A DNA stretch of 64,000 nucleotides from Pseudeuparius sepicola (Eukaryota > Arthropoda > Insecta > Coleoptera > Anthribidae): assembly GCA_963920635.1 (NCBI GenBank), contig OY987308.1:2112225-2176224 (forward strand), read 5' to 3'. Shown here in pieces: positions 22,826 to 34,332 of the stretch. How positions within the stretch are numbered: the first letter of the stretch is position 1; every line of letters begins with the position of its first letter. The position numbers and the translations under genes were made by a program. The notes under the pieces were generated by a model. It saw only the letters and a program-made list of their open reading frames with translations, had not been told where the DNA came from and searched no databases.

Positions 22826-24028
22826 CAGGGTGTAACTAAACTGATGGTCAAAAATGAAACCACGTATTCTTGGAGTCAAAATAAGGGCACTTCTTCATAT
22901 ATTTTTTTCTCCTAGGGGCCATAGTTTTTTTATACAGAGCGTAGAAGTTTGGACAAAAATACACATATTTCTTAGTATTTCTAGAAGTATATGAGATATT
23001 TTCTTCAAACTTGGGGTGTCACATGAGCAGATGAGCCGTCAAACTTAAGGTTGACATGAAGCTTCTGAGGCTCCCAGTTGCGGAGATACAGGGTGTTAGT
23101 AAAATTAATTAGTTCAGAAAAATATGAATACCCTGTATAATCGCATTTTTTAAATTTGTTTTGAATGGTAAATTCAATGGTTAACAAAAGTATCTCTTAG
23201 TATTTTTTCATATTCTCAGCCGTTTTTTAATTATTTTCAAAGAACGGCAATGCTGCAATAAAAAAGTCATTTTAAGAATAAATCTAACAATCTGTGGATG
23301 TCAACTTTGCACATTAGTATCAATATTTTGAAAAATTATATTTTCATTTGAAGAATTGACTGATATGCACTTCTGCTATGGACTTGCGAATGGCAATAAT
23401 AAACATGCGGAAACGCATAGTTGCGTGTATTGAAAAAGACGGCGGTCATTTCGAACATTTAATAATTTAATTTTCTAATAGCAATACGTTTCTTTTATTA
23501 TTGTTTTTGCCTTTGTATTTTGTTAAATAAAGGTTAATTGACATCCACAGATTGCTAGATTTATTCTTAAAGTGACTATTGTTCATTGCAGCGTTGCCGT
23601 TCTTTAAAAATAATTAAGAAACGGCTGCGAATATGAAAAAATACTAAGAGATACTTTTTGTTAACCATTGAATTTACCATTCAAAACAAATTAAAAAAAT
23701 GCGATTATACATATTTTGCGATTATTCATATTTTTCTGAACTAATTAATTTTACTAACACCCTGTATCTCCGCAACTGGAAGCCTCAGAAGCTTCATGTC
23801 AACCTTAAGTTTGACAGCTCATCTGCTCATGTGACACGCCAAGTTTGAAGAAAATATCTCGTATACTTCTAGAAATACTAAGAAATATGTGTATTTTTCT
23901 CCAAACTTCTACGCTCTGTATAAAAAAAACTATGGCCCGTAGGAGAAAAAAATATATGAAGAAATGCCCTTATTTTGACTCCAAGAATACGTGGTTTCAT
24001 TTTTGACCATCAGTTTAGTTACACCCTG
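22826..24028. mobile_element. Fold-back element, CAGGGTGTAACTAAACTG termini
   Basis: Inverted termini flanked by TA. Arms of about 450 bases pair closely (22826-23280 against 23570-24028). A related single arm lies at 55230-55782. The centre carries the end of a transposase frame, so this is an internally deleted derivative of a Tc1/mariner-type transposon. Confidence 0.9.
23378..23470 (+). pseudogene. Transposase C-terminal tail
   Basis: A 30-codon frame ending KRIVACIEKDGGHFEHLII and a stop. The C-x-x-x-x-G-G-H-F-E-H-L ending is typical of the C-terminus of insect Tc1/mariner relatives. Only the tail remains, in the centre of the fold-back element. Confidence 0.65.
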
Positions 24029-24354
24029 TATAAAGCCCGATTTTTAAACTTTGACTTTGAAGTTTGACGTTGCCGTTTGACGTTCGCAAGTATTATTCTG
24101 GGCCAGGCCAAATAAGTGGGTCAATCTGCTGGCAGTATACCGTACATGGTACTGCATCTAAAACCGTATAACCCATTTACTTACAAATAAGAACTATCAA
24201 ATAAAAACATTACTTTGACCAAGCCTGGGTGCTTTCAATGTAATGTTCAATTAGTTGCAAAATAGCTTTAAAACACACCAAAATACACAAATACACGAAA
24301 ATATCGCCGAAAATTTAAAGCACGACTTATCTGGCCTTGTCTATTTAGGTGGCG
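24029..24354. other. No feature recognised
   Basis: Spacer between a fold-back element and a dispersed repeat. No reading frame, hairpin or repeat that I can support. Confidence 0.4.
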
Positions 24355-24725
24355 TTGGATGGAGCTTCTCTGATTAATATCTCATAAACGGTTGGAGATA
24401 AATAGGTCAAATTATATATTGTTGGAATCAGAATTAAAAAAGGAATCCTATAATGGAATGTGTAAGTTGTAAAATAGAGAAAATCACATTCATTTCCGCT
24501 ATAACCAGAAATTATTTCAAAAAACGAAATATTCAGCACTAGGTACTACACTTATTTTGCAAAAAATGTTTTTTGTGATAACTTTTTTACCGACCCCCCT
24601 ATACAAAATCCGAGTACAGCATCGAATTCGCCTTAATTTTTACTACAATATAATTTTTTGAATGATGATTTTTTGTTAACCTGTCTCCTAGTAACGCACT
24701 TTTTCCACTTGGATGGGTTACCCTG
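24355..24725 (+). repeat. Dispersed repeat P, copy 1
   Basis: Direct, roughly 80-85 percent match by eye to 46913-47305. Shared words are 'atggagcttctctgat', 'acggttggagataaatagg', 'gataacttttttaccgaccc' and 'gttaacctgtctcc'. Copy 1 lacks a block present near 47100-47135 in the other. No terminal repeats or coding sequence are apparent. Family unknown. Confidence 0.65.
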
Positions 24726-25039
24726 TACAGAGAATTTTATTTATTTTATTTCGGGTAAAACCGGAAATAGAAAAAAATGTTACTATATCTAAAAAACCAT
24801 TTACATGAAATACCTATAAGTACCCCAAATTTCTAATTTTTGTCTTAAAAAATAATAGAAAAATGATTGGGGGTAAGCCACATTCTTTGACCACCCAGTA
24901 TAGTAGAAAGACACTTTATGCAAAAATTGCATACCCAAAAGGGAAACAAGAATGTAGCCGGTAAACCTGTATATTCCATGTTACAGATGACCCAAAAAAA
25001 TAATGGCTCATCATTGTTTAACATTCCTTACACCAGAGC
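24726..25039. other. AT-rich spacer, no feature recognised
   Basis: No reading frame that I trust. It ends where homology with 31558-31830 begins. Confidence 0.4.
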
Positions 25040-25882
25040 TTTGAGCAAAAATAAAAAAATAAGGGTCGCTTTATTTTTCGAGTTGAATACTGCTGTATTA
25101 CAATGACACTCAACAGCTAAAACCAGCTGTACTTAGGCTGGAAGTAATTCATAATGAAACTTTTGATTAAAATCCTGAATTTAAAGATAAAGGATTCCAA
25201 GATTAGGTGTTTAATTTTTTTAGTGTTAATAAACTAGGCTTTGAAAATTAGTTTTTGATATATTCAAATAAATCAACATTTGTTTTAATTCCCCCGTTTT
25301 CTGATTTTCTTCTAGAACTTGATAGTTTTTACGAATAAGAAAAATATACATATTGGATCCTCTTCATATTGGTGACGCCTAATCGTCGTCAATATCATGA
25401 AGTAAAGTAACTCGATTTTCAGAACTTTACAGGAGAGCGTTTTAAAGATTTATATAAAGTTTAATTGAGTCATATTCAATAACAGTAGCAGTGTCAATTC
25501 TAATATTCGGTTTAATAAGAGATGCATATGTAAACTGCATGTTCATTGATCGGTTGTTACAAAAAATGCTACCAGTTTACAAAAAAAAAATGACAAAAAA
25601 TGAGATACGTCACTGTATGAAATTGAAGAATCATTGTATGGTGATACCAAAAATAGTTACGTCATTAATAATCTCTAAAGCAGGATAATAATAATGCCAT
25701 AAATTTTGCTGAAAATAGCATTTTATTAAGAAAATTTGTGAAAAAATTCACCATAACAAAAACAAACATATTGAACCAAACACAACATATCTTAAAACTA
25801 TTAAGTTTTTTGTAAATATAAAAAACGAACTAACTCAAATACCTTCAAATTTTGTCTTCTGCGCAACTTCTAAACACATATA
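25040..25882. repeat. Family II upstream flank, orphan copy
   Basis: 25040-25300 matches 31560-31830 ('aggtcgctttatttttt', 'aaacttttgattaaaatcctg', 'gttttaattcccccgt'), and 25353-25385 has the 'ttggatcctcttcatattgg' block that precedes the family II acceptors at 27420 and 31912. Here no exon follows. Bases 25386-25402 are an inverted version of the nearby 'attgacgacgat' word at 27360. This is a broken copy of the family II unit. Confidence 0.6.
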
Positions 25883-26712
25883 CAGGGTGTACTCAGTATA
25901 AATTGACACCCCCCCTTAACTTGTTAGTTTTTGAGGTTAGAAAAAAAAGTTTTTTTACAAAAGTTTTAGATACTAATACAGAGTTTTTTGTGATGCTATT
26001 GAACCGTGTACAGTGTGTTTTAGAAAGCCGTGGCAGACATAACTTAGGTTTTTTAAATGGAACAACCTGTATATTTTTGCATTTTTGAAATCTGCTCATC
26101 AAGGAAATTAAATTGATATTAAACTTTGTGGCATTATCTTTTTCCGTTTTTGAAAAATTCCGTTTTCAAATTTTGTACTAAATTTATTTAATTCGAATTT
26201 GTGGATCTCGTGATAAAGATAGATGATCGATGTAATAACAAAAAATATTTGTTTTAAACAAGAGGGTAATATAGTGAAACTCCAAAATGTTTAGGAGCCT
26301 TTTCAAATTTTACTGATTATATTCTCGAAATAAAGAATTTCAGGAAAATTGTAAAAGCTCCTAAACATTTTGGAGTTTCACTATGTTACTCTCTTGTTTA
26401 AAACAAATATTTTTCGTTATTACGTTGATCGTCTATCACGAGATCCACAAATTCGAGTTAAATAAATTTAGTATAAAATTTGAATACGGAATTTTTCAAA
26501 AACGGAAAAAGATAATGCCACAAATATATAGGGTGTTCCCTTTAAAAAAACATAAGTTATGTCTGCCACGGCTTTCTAGAACACACTGTACACGGTCCAA
26601 TAACGTCACAAAAAACTTTGTATTAGTATCTAAAACTTTTGTCAAAAACTATTTTTTCTAACCTCAAAAACTAACAAGTTAAGGGGGTGTCAATTTATAG
26701 TGAGACACCCTG
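25883..26712. mobile_element. Fold-back element, CAGGGTGTACTC / GAGACACCCTG termini
   Basis: A near-complete palindrome centred near 26315, flanked by TA. The arms include 'cccttaacttgttagttttt' and 'cattttggagtttcactat' with their inverses. A single related arm is at 32846-33095. No coding sequence is left. Confidence 0.9.
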
Positions 26713-26719
26713 TACAAAG

Positions 26720-26979
26720 TTAAAATCGGGATTTATTGTTTTAAGTATAGTGAACTTACTTTTAGAAACTTCAAACGGGTTCTTATTGTTGGCAATTTTA
26801 GGAAGTGGAACATCATCAGTGTCACTTCCCAGAGGGCTTTCTTGCTTTCTTAATTTTGCTAGAGGTACATCATCAGAATTGTCGCTGTCAATATTTTCAT
26901 TTAATTCAGGACAAATATCTAACACTGTCATGAAAAACGTTTTCATTACACTACCTAATTTTATTGTTTCTCTTAACAT
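26720..26979 (-). CDS. Unrecognised acidic reading frame, truncated
   Basis: The minus-strand frame opens MLRETIKLGSVMKTFFMTVL and continues with an acidic part (DSDNSDDVPLAKLRKQ, DTDDVPLPKI). Its end runs into the fold-back element at 26712, so the original C-terminus is lost. The acidic D-D-V-P-L repeats resemble linker regions of some transposase-derived proteins, but I cannot assign a family. It may be a fragment of a mobile-element protein. Confidence 0.25.
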
Positions 26980-27420
26980 TAATTTTTTAATTCCTTAATG
27001 TCTACAATATTTTTGCATCCACCCTTCCATAATTGTAGCACATCCATGTTGTCTGTTATTCACAAACACTATTTTTATTATAAAAAAAAACATTCAACTT
27101 AATTATTACATCGGGGATACGCCGCATATAATTTTAACAAAGTTCGTAACAACATTTACAAAATGACTTAACTCAAGTTACGTCTCTTCCTGATATTCTT
27201 TTTTGGACAATTATCACATATCTAGGTTAGATACGCCATCCTATTTTAATAAATTATAATGAATTGAGATACGCCATTTCATGACATTCTAGAGCATACA
27301 TTTTTACAAATATGACTTATCTCAATTTTCAATTTTTTCGAGTTACGTCACTTTGTGATATTGACGACGATATTGGATCCTCTTCATATTGGTGTCGCCT
27401 AATTGGCTTTTCCTTTTCAG
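26980..27420 (+). other. Intron-like flank before family II exon
   Basis: AT-rich, with no coding sequence. It ends with 'ttggatcctcttcatattgg' (27373-27392) and a pyrimidine-rich acceptor (ccttttcag to 27420). The same block precedes the exon stub at 31913. Confidence 0.6.
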
Positions 27421-30345
27421 CCCAGATTGCGACTTGTATGGCTCAGTTCAACAGCGGGAAGACAACAGCTGGCTTATAGTTAACCATTGGCCAGATGCAG
27501 ATGGCGACTTTAAGCACGTTCCCTGTAACGACAATGCGAGTGATGATTCACAACATGTCGCTGACTGGAAATACCAGGAGGAGTTTGAGATTGAGCGCAA
27601 TTATTCCGAACACTCCGCTAACAATGAACCCAATTTGGCATACCACCGGCAGCAGTGTGGATCACAGAACATCCTTGATGATAAAGACAATGCCAATAGC
27701 CCGTTAGAGAAACACAAGTTTAACTGCCACGATGATACGCCATTAAAAAAGAAGCCAACTCGCACATTTAACTGCATAACGTGCTCGTTTAATTCTGCCT
27801 TGCGGCAGAATCTCTGGAACCATTACGAAAAAACTGGACACGGTCGCAAATGGTCATTTTGGAATCGGGACAAGCATTTCAGTCCGATGTGCTCATTTAG
27901 CACCATCTCGAAACTCAGTTTACAAAATCATTGTGAGTCAATCCATGTTGGTGACAAAATAGACATAGGTTAGGTGATAACTTCACTGGGCAGGATTTCT
28001 CATTTGGCGACTTAATAAAGAACAATGAGAAGCAGATCGATAGAGAAAGTCACGACTCAGAAGAAGGTTGTACAATGAGTGCTAATTCAAAGCGGAATCT
28101 ATGGCATCATACTAATGCGACCATTGAGAAGTATAAGTGGGCAAAGTGCTCCTTTAGTACATTAAGAAAGGACAAGTCGAAGAGGCACAATCAAAGTAGC
28201 CACGACTTTGAACAAAGTTGTTCAAAACTGAGTGTAACGCATGCTGCCAAGCATAACTGTACAAAGTGTCCGTTTACTTCAAGATGGAAATATAGTTTAA
28301 AACGACACTTTGAAGAAGTCCATGCTGATAAGTCTCATGCCCCCAAGTATAACTGTACAAAGTGTTCCTATACCTCATACCAGAAAAAGAATTTAAAGAG
28401 ACATTTTGATGGGCGCCATGCAGATAAGTCACTTGCTCCCAAGTATAACTGTACAAAGTGTTCCTATACCTCGATCCAGAAAAGGAATCTAAAGAGGCAT
28501 TTTGATGGGCGCCATGCAGACAAGTCACTCCCAAGTATAACTGTACAAAGTGTTCCTATACGTCAAACCAGAAAAGCAATTTAAAGAGTCACTTTGATAT
28601 AGTCCATGCTGATAAGTCAAATGCTCCCAAGTATAACTGTACAAAGTGTTCGTTTACTTTAAGATGGAAACATAGTTTAAAGAAACACCTTGAAGAAGTC
28701 CATGCAGATAAGTCACATGCATGTACAAAGTGTCCGTTTACTTCAAGATTGAAAACAAATGTAGGACGTCACTTTGAAGCAGCCCATGCTGATAAGTCAC
28801 ATGGTTCCCAGTATAACTGTACAAAGTGTCACTTTACTTCAAGATGGAAACATAGTTTAAAACGACACTTTGAAGAAATCCATGCTGATAAGTCTCATGC
28901 CCCCAAGTATAACTGTACAAAGTGCTCATTTACCTCAAACTGGAAAGAGAGTTTAAAGAAACATTGTGATGCACTCCATGCTGATAAGTCGCATGCTCCC
29001 AAGTATAACTGTACAAAGTGTCCGTTTACTTCAAGATGGAAAAAGAGTGTAAAACGTCACTTTGAAGAAGTCCATGCAGATAAGTCGCATGCTTCCAAGT
29101 ATAACTGTACAAAGTGTACGTTTACTTCAAGAAGGAAACATAATTTAGAGAAACACCTTGAAGTAGTCCATGCTGATAAGGCGAATGCTCCCAAGTATAA
29201 CTGTACAAAGTGTCCGTTTACTTCCAGATGGAAACATAATTTTAAGAAACACCTTGAAGTAGTCCATGCAGATAAGTCGCATGTTCCCAAGTATAAATGT
29301 ACAAAGTGCTCATTTACCTCAAAGTGGAAAGTGAGTTTAAAGGGTCACCTTAGTGCAATCCATGCTGATAAATCGAATGCTCCCAAGTTTAACTGTACTA
29401 AGTGTTCCTATACCTCAAACCAGAAAAGGTATTTAAAGAGTCACTTTGATACAGTCCATGCTGATAAGTCTAATGCTCCCAATGCTCGCAAGTATAAATG
29501 TACAAAGTGTTCCTATATCTCACACCTGAAAAAGTATTTAAGGAGACACTTTAATATAGTCCATGCTGATAAGTCTAATGCTCCCAAGTATAACTGTACA
29601 ATGTGTTCTTATACCTCGAGATGGAAGCAGCTTCTAAATCATCACCTTTATGCGCAACATGCTGATAAGTCACATGCTCCCAAGTATAAATGTACAAAGT
29701 GCTCATTTACCACACACTGGAAAGGGTATTTAAGTAATCACTTCAATGCAATACATGCTGATAAGTCGCATGCTCCCAAGTATATCTGTGCAAAGTGTCC
29801 GTTTACTTCAAGATGGAAAAGGAGTGTAAATCGTCACTTTGAAGCAGCCCATGCTGATTAGTCGCGTGCTTCCAAGTAGACATTCGAAGGAAGGAGCGTT
29901 AAACAATATTCCAAAGCTTCCAAGTATAACTGTACAAAGTGTCCCTATACCTCACACCAGAAAAGGAATTTAAAGAGTCACTTTGATATAGTCTATGCTG
30001 ATAAGTCGAATGCTCCCAAGTATAAATGTACAAAGTGTTCCTATACCTCACACCAGAAAAAGTATTTAAGGAGACACTTTAATATAGTCCATGCTGATAA
30101 GTCTAATGCTCCCAAGTATAACTGTACAAAGTGTTCTTATACCTCGAGGCGGAGGCAGCTTCTAAATTATCACCTTTATGCGCAACATGCTGATAAGTTG
30201 CATGCTCCCAAGTATAAATGTACAAAGTGCTCATTTACCTCAAGGTGGAAAGGGAGTTTAAATACTCACTTTAATGCAATCCACACTGATATGTTGCATG
30301 CTCCCAAGTATAAATGTACAAAGTGTTCATTTACCACACACATGT
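27421..30345 (+). pseudogene. C2H2 zinc-finger terminal exon, family II, degraded
   Basis: The frame starts after AG with C then CCA GAT TGC GAC (PDCDLYGSV), in the same phase as the family I and III exons. It has an acidic region, a finger (FNCITCSFNSALRQNLWNHY), then about 23 tandem fingers of the form Y-x-C-T-K-C with H-A-D-K-S-x-A-P-K linkers. Three breaks are visible: a one-base shift at 27955-27973 ending the first frame at 27973; loss of four bases near 28527 against the neighbouring linkers; and AAG to TAG at 29859-29861. Fingers continue after the stop to about 30345, where a mobile element begins. The long open blocks between the breaks suggest recent decay or assembly errors. Confidence 0.8.
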
Positions 30346-30915
30346 TAAGAAGATTTAGTTTCGAACTTGCCTTGGTTGTGTACTGACCATCAAATTTCGA
30401 CAATGGTTTACCCATTACAAGAAAGAATTGAAATAATTTGTATTTACGTGGAAGGACACTCGAAATACGGTCGCCCTGTATAATCCAGCCATAATCGGGA
30501 AGTTGAAACAAGCGATGATAAAACTTGTAAGGATTTCATAAAATGAATTTCTAATAAATATTGTTGTGTAACGTACCACAAAACTCATTATTCTGTATGC
30601 ATTAAATTGAGTTCTTTCAAATGGCACTATCAAAAATGGGAGTTTAAAAATTAAGATAGACATGTCGGAGCGATTCTTTTCCTGGACCTGAAAACCTTTT
30701 TCCAAACTTGTTCCACACATGTTCAATGTATAAACTGAGAGTAAATGAAATTAGCCTGCAACTGTCGTAATCATTGCTGATTTTGCAAAATACTTTGAAA
30801 TCATTGGTCAAATTTGCTGCGAAACCATAACAAATACGAAAATACGGCCAAAAGACAGTATTTTTCAATATTCTACTGATACTAGGAGTTTGTTTACTCA
30901 AAACTAAATCTCGCT
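30346..30915 (+). mobile_element. DNA transposon remnant ending the family II array
   Basis: Short inverted ends 'agatttagttt' (30351-30361) and 'aaactaaatct' (30901-30911). From 30403 a plus-strand frame reads MVYPLQERIEIICIYVEGHS, which resembles the start of DUF4817-type transposases, then is lost. The element cuts the last finger of the upstream array. Confidence 0.5.
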
Positions 30916-31206
30916 GTATAAATAAAATGGCAAATACTATTTCTCAAGATTGATTTGTTTTTAAATCAGTGAATTATTTGTAGTAAAATATTTTCGCCAC
31001 ATCATTTTACAAATTTATAATATACCTAATCTGCTCTAACGTAGATTTCTATTGCCTGCCGTATCTCTAAAGAAAATAATAAATCCTCCATATCTAATAG
31101 TTTTATTTTTCTAAATGTTTCCACTTTATCCTCAGCTTGATACTTTTAGTTTGTCAAATAAAATTGACAAATTTGGGTTGCTATGTTTATCAGTGAAACT
31201 TTAGTT
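30916..31206. other. Intron-like sequence, no gene
   Basis: 31010-31170 is a diverged relative of 19970-20110 (the flank near 'cctgcctgtcta' and 'ttatcctcagcttg'), so it is part of the shared upstream flank. No coding sequence. Confidence 0.4.
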
Positions 31207-31552
31207 CTTTAAGAGGGGGTTTCCGACAGCGAAAGTGACGTCAGATTTCGTATTTTTTTAAGTTGCATAGCATAAAATCTAATAACATTTTACCTGGCAA
31301 AAATATAGTACAAACATCTCTGTCTTCATTTTAATCATAAGATATTACAAGCAGTGTTTTGTTTTATAGGTTATGAAAACCTTGGGAAAAATAATAATTC
31401 CAGTGCATATGCTTTTAAGATCTTATGATTAAAATGAAGACAGAGATATTTGTACTAAATTTTTGCCAGGTAAAATGTTATTAGATTTTATGCTATACAA
31501 CTTAAAAAAGTACGAAATCTAACGTCACTTTCGCTGTCGGCAACCCCCTCTT
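31207..31552. mobile_element. MITE with about 130-base inverted repeats, TTAA ends
   Basis: The arms 'ttaagagggggtttccgaca' and 'gtcggcaaccccctcttaa' pair, as do 'tctctgtcttcattttaatc' and 'gattaaaatgaagacagaga'. The loop is about 70 bases. TTAA at both outer ends could be a piggyBac-type target duplication or part of the repeat. It sits inside the family II flank, since homology with 25040 resumes at 31558. Confidence 0.8.
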
Positions 31553-31557
31553 AAGCA

Positions 31558-31912
31558 TAAAGAAAAATAAAGGTCGCTTTATTTTTTAGTTAAATACCGC
31601 TGTACCACAGTGTTACTGAAATGCTGAAACCAGTGGCACTTGGGTTGAAAGTAATGCCAAATTGTATAATAAAACTTTTGATTAAAATCCTGAATTTAAA
31701 GGTAAAGGATTCTTACAACAGTTTTTTTTTTATTTACTGTTAATAAAGTAGCTTTTGCAAATTAGTTTTGGTAATAAAAATGTAAATAGATCAACATTTG
31801 TTTTAATTCCCCCGTGTTCTGATTTTCTTCCTACACTTTATAGTTGAGTTATAAGAAAAATATATTGGATCCTCTTCATATTTGTGACACCTAATTGGCT
31901 TTTTTGTTTCAG
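31558..31912 (+). repeat. Family II upstream flank, second copy
   Basis: Matches 25040-25390 and, at its end, 27370-27420 ('attggatcctcttcatat', then 'cctaattggct'). It ends in a T-rich tract and AG acceptor (tttttgtttcag). Confidence 0.65.
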
Positions 31913-31975
31913 CTCAAATTGCGACTTGTATGGCTCAGTTTAACAACAAGAAACCTATAGTTAATAGGCCAGGGT
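31913..31975 (+). pseudogene. Family II zinc-finger exon stub
   Basis: After the acceptor the bases match the first 60 or so of the exon at 27421: C, then TCA AAT TGC GAC TTG TAT GGC TCA GTT, then TAA where the other copy has CAA. The fingers are absent. This is a dead start of the same exon type in the same phase. Confidence 0.7.
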
Positions 31976-32240
31976 CTAAGCCTTTGAAAATGGCAAAAAG
32001 TGAAAAAATTTAGAACAGTATATGAAACCGATTGGAAAAGGAAGAAAATATAGCACAAATAACAGAAAAAATAATTTAAGGGCGATTTGAGGTACGGGGG
32101 TTGTAGGGGGTGACCTTTTACGAGTGGAAAACGGTTTATCACGATTTCCGGCAAAAACTGCAACTCCTATCGAAAAAAGTTAAATAGCAAAGTTGTAGGC
32201 AATAAAAAGATCTACAACTTTGTATTTACACTTTTTTCAC
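31976..32240. other. Repeat-derived spacer, no gene
   Basis: The sequence after the exon stub has no finger homology and no supported frame. The palindromic word 'caaagttgtag ... ctacaactttg' at 32189-32223 begins the next fold-back element. Confidence 0.4.
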
Positions 32241-32600
32241 ATAACCTCAAAATATCGGCGAAAAATCGAAAAAAAGCTTTATGCAAAAGGGTACTCAGAT
32301 AGTTTCAGAAAATTACACAGGGTCTTCGGTTCTCTTGAGGCTATGATTTTTTTTGTTTATTTCTTATTAAGCGATTTTCTCGCTTATTTTGAGCCGCACA
32401 GAAAATATGTAAGAAAACAAAATATGGCAATTTTGGTCAGCGAGGCGACATTAAAAAAGGAATGGGCCTTCATACCCAACTTTTCGCGGTGTACTAAAAA
32501 AAACCTAAAATCAACAAAAATTTTCATGGCCTCAAGAGAGCCGAAGACCCTGTGTAATTTGCTGAAACTATCTGAGCACCTGGGTGGATAAAGCTTATCA
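32241..32600. mobile_element. Small fold-back element
   Basis: Arms 32299-32345 and 32527-32575 pair ('gatagtttcagaaaattaca' against 'tgtaatttgctgaaactatc', and 'ggtcttcggttctcttgagg' with its inverse). The overlapping reading frames on both strands are products of the palindrome. Outer boundaries are uncertain. Confidence 0.65.
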
Positions 32601-33179
32601 GTGCCATCGATTTTCAATATAAAAGTTTTCCTCTGTCTCTTAAAATAAACATTCCACGGCCATTAATAATTTTGCTCAATTTGAGGTTTTTTTAACAATG
32701 CGCGACAAGTTGGCCGTGGATGCCGATTTCTTTTGCAGCACCACTTAGCTGTCCAAAATTGCCACATTTTTGTTTCTTACGTTTCTTTTGTAGGCCGCAA
32801 AATGAGCGAGAAAATCGCGGTGGTAGACCTAAAAAAATCATCCTGTATACTTTGTTGGAATCAGAAAAATGCATAGAATTCAATAATCCAAAAATATACA
32901 AGGTGTTCCATTTAAAATATATATATAAGTTATGTCTTCCACGGCTTTCTATAACACACTGTATAAGGTCCAATAGCGTCACAAAAAACTTTGTATTAGT
33001 ATCTAAAACTTTTATATAAAAAAAACTTTTTTCTAACCTCAAAAACTAACAAGCTAAGGGGGGGTGTCAATTTATAGAGAGCCACCCTGTACATTTAATT
33101 TTTTAATTGGGTTTTTCTGATATTAACATTATATAATCTGAACACTGCAATTTATTGTATCTGCAACCCAATAAATAAT
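32601..33179. repeat. Single arm related to the 25883-26712 element, and flank
   Basis: 32846-33095 matches the inverted arm at 26515-26712 ('gttatgtcttccacggcttt', 'aactttgtattagtatctaa', 'acctcaaaaactaacaag') and ends in CCACCCTG. 32740-32830 resembles 20220-20330. No gene. Confidence 0.65.
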
Positions 33180-33620
33180 CCAATACAAGTGTGTTTTATT
33201 TTTAACTTTTCCACTCGTACGTAATAAGCTGTTTACAACTCTCGCTATGTAATACACTATTCTGTTTTTGTGCAATGAAATTTGAAAGTTATGAAAAATC
33301 GGATACGATACTTAGTCTGTTTTATACAATCCGGGGAAAATGCCTATCTCTGTTTAACTCTTACCTTTTCGGCCTGTCCTTTTCAAAATGCCCACTATTA
33401 ATCAAATTGTGTCGCAATCTGGCAAAAATGTCCTTGAAAGGATGTCTTCTGTCTGGATACTGCTCATAGTACAAATTGCTCGTTGCATCTGCATTTTCCC
33501 CGGATTGTATAAAACAGACTATCATATCCCATTTTTCATAACTTTCAAATTTCATTGTATGTTATAAAGTTTATAAATTACACAAAAACAGGAAAATCTT
33601 TACACTGCCAAAACAGCTTA
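33180..33620. mobile_element. Fold-back element with transposase N-terminal remnant
   Basis: 33270-33345 pairs with 33483-33556 ('atgaaatttgaaagttatga' and its inverse, 'ttttatacaatccggggaaa' and its inverse). The loop carries the end of the N-terminal transposase domain listed next. Outer ends are not sharply defined. Confidence 0.6.
33361..33555 (-). pseudogene. Transposase N-terminal fragment (DUF4817-like)
   Basis: The minus frame reads YEKWDMIVCFIQSGENADAT, then LYYEQYPDRRHPFKDIFARL and RHNLINSGHF. This matches the helix-turn-helix N-terminus of insect Tc1/mariner-related transposases (A-T-x-x-Y-x-x-x-Y-P-D-R-R-x-P ... F-x-R-L). No DDE core follows. Confidence 0.7.
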
Positions 33621-34207
33621 ACTGAAAATTTGACAAGTAACAGCAAACATTTTTCACGGGTTCCAATTATACACATGAAATCGTAAAAGCTAGTAGTAAT
33701 TGATAACTACTTAAGGAAATCATTAAGTGTTATATATTTTTTATGGTAGTGTTTTGCTCTATTAAAACATGCAAAAATATATAGAGTGTTCCATTTAACT
33801 TGGAAAAAAAAAATGTAGCAGCAGCATTGGATTCTACGTAAAAAAAGTGCTTTAGGAATGTTTTTACAGAAACTCAAAATTTTCAATTTGAAAAAAGTTA
33901 CGGTCACTTTATGAAAATGCACATTTTCGATCTCGAATTTGCGGTTTCAGCCATTAAGTTTGTCATAAAAAAAAATTTTAACAAAAAATTAAAACCGACT
34001 TCAAAAATTTGCCCGTATTCACACTCCACTAAAAATAACAAAAAATAACACCGACTTCACAAATTTGCCCGTATGCACACCTTTTGTTATTTTTTTTTTA
34101 ATTTTTAGTGGTGTGTGCATATGGGCAAATTTTTGAAGTCTGTTTTAATTTTTTTGATAAACATTTTTTTATTTCTTATTTTTTAGTGAATTATTATTTT
34201 TTTCAAT
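33621..34207. other. Repeat-derived spacer
   Basis: 33985-34150 holds two direct and one inverted copies of a block around 'caaatttgcccgta' with 'accgacttcaaaaa', probably a small palindromic repeat. 33776-33800 has an 'agtgttccattt' word shared with several elements. No gene. Confidence 0.45.
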
Positions 34208-34332
34208 CTACGATGGTGTCATTATGACACATTTAGCATTGCCATTTGGATATCATTATATAACACTCAGTGTTATTATGAAGGCCATAGAGACATCCAA
34301 ATGAAATGTGTCATAATGACACCATCGTAGAA
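34208..34332. mobile_element. Short hairpin MITE
   Basis: 'ctacgatggtgtcattatga' pairs with 'tcataatgacaccatcgtag', and the arms continue to 'catttggat' and 'atccaaatg'. The whole is about 125 bases, with no coding sequence. Confidence 0.7.
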
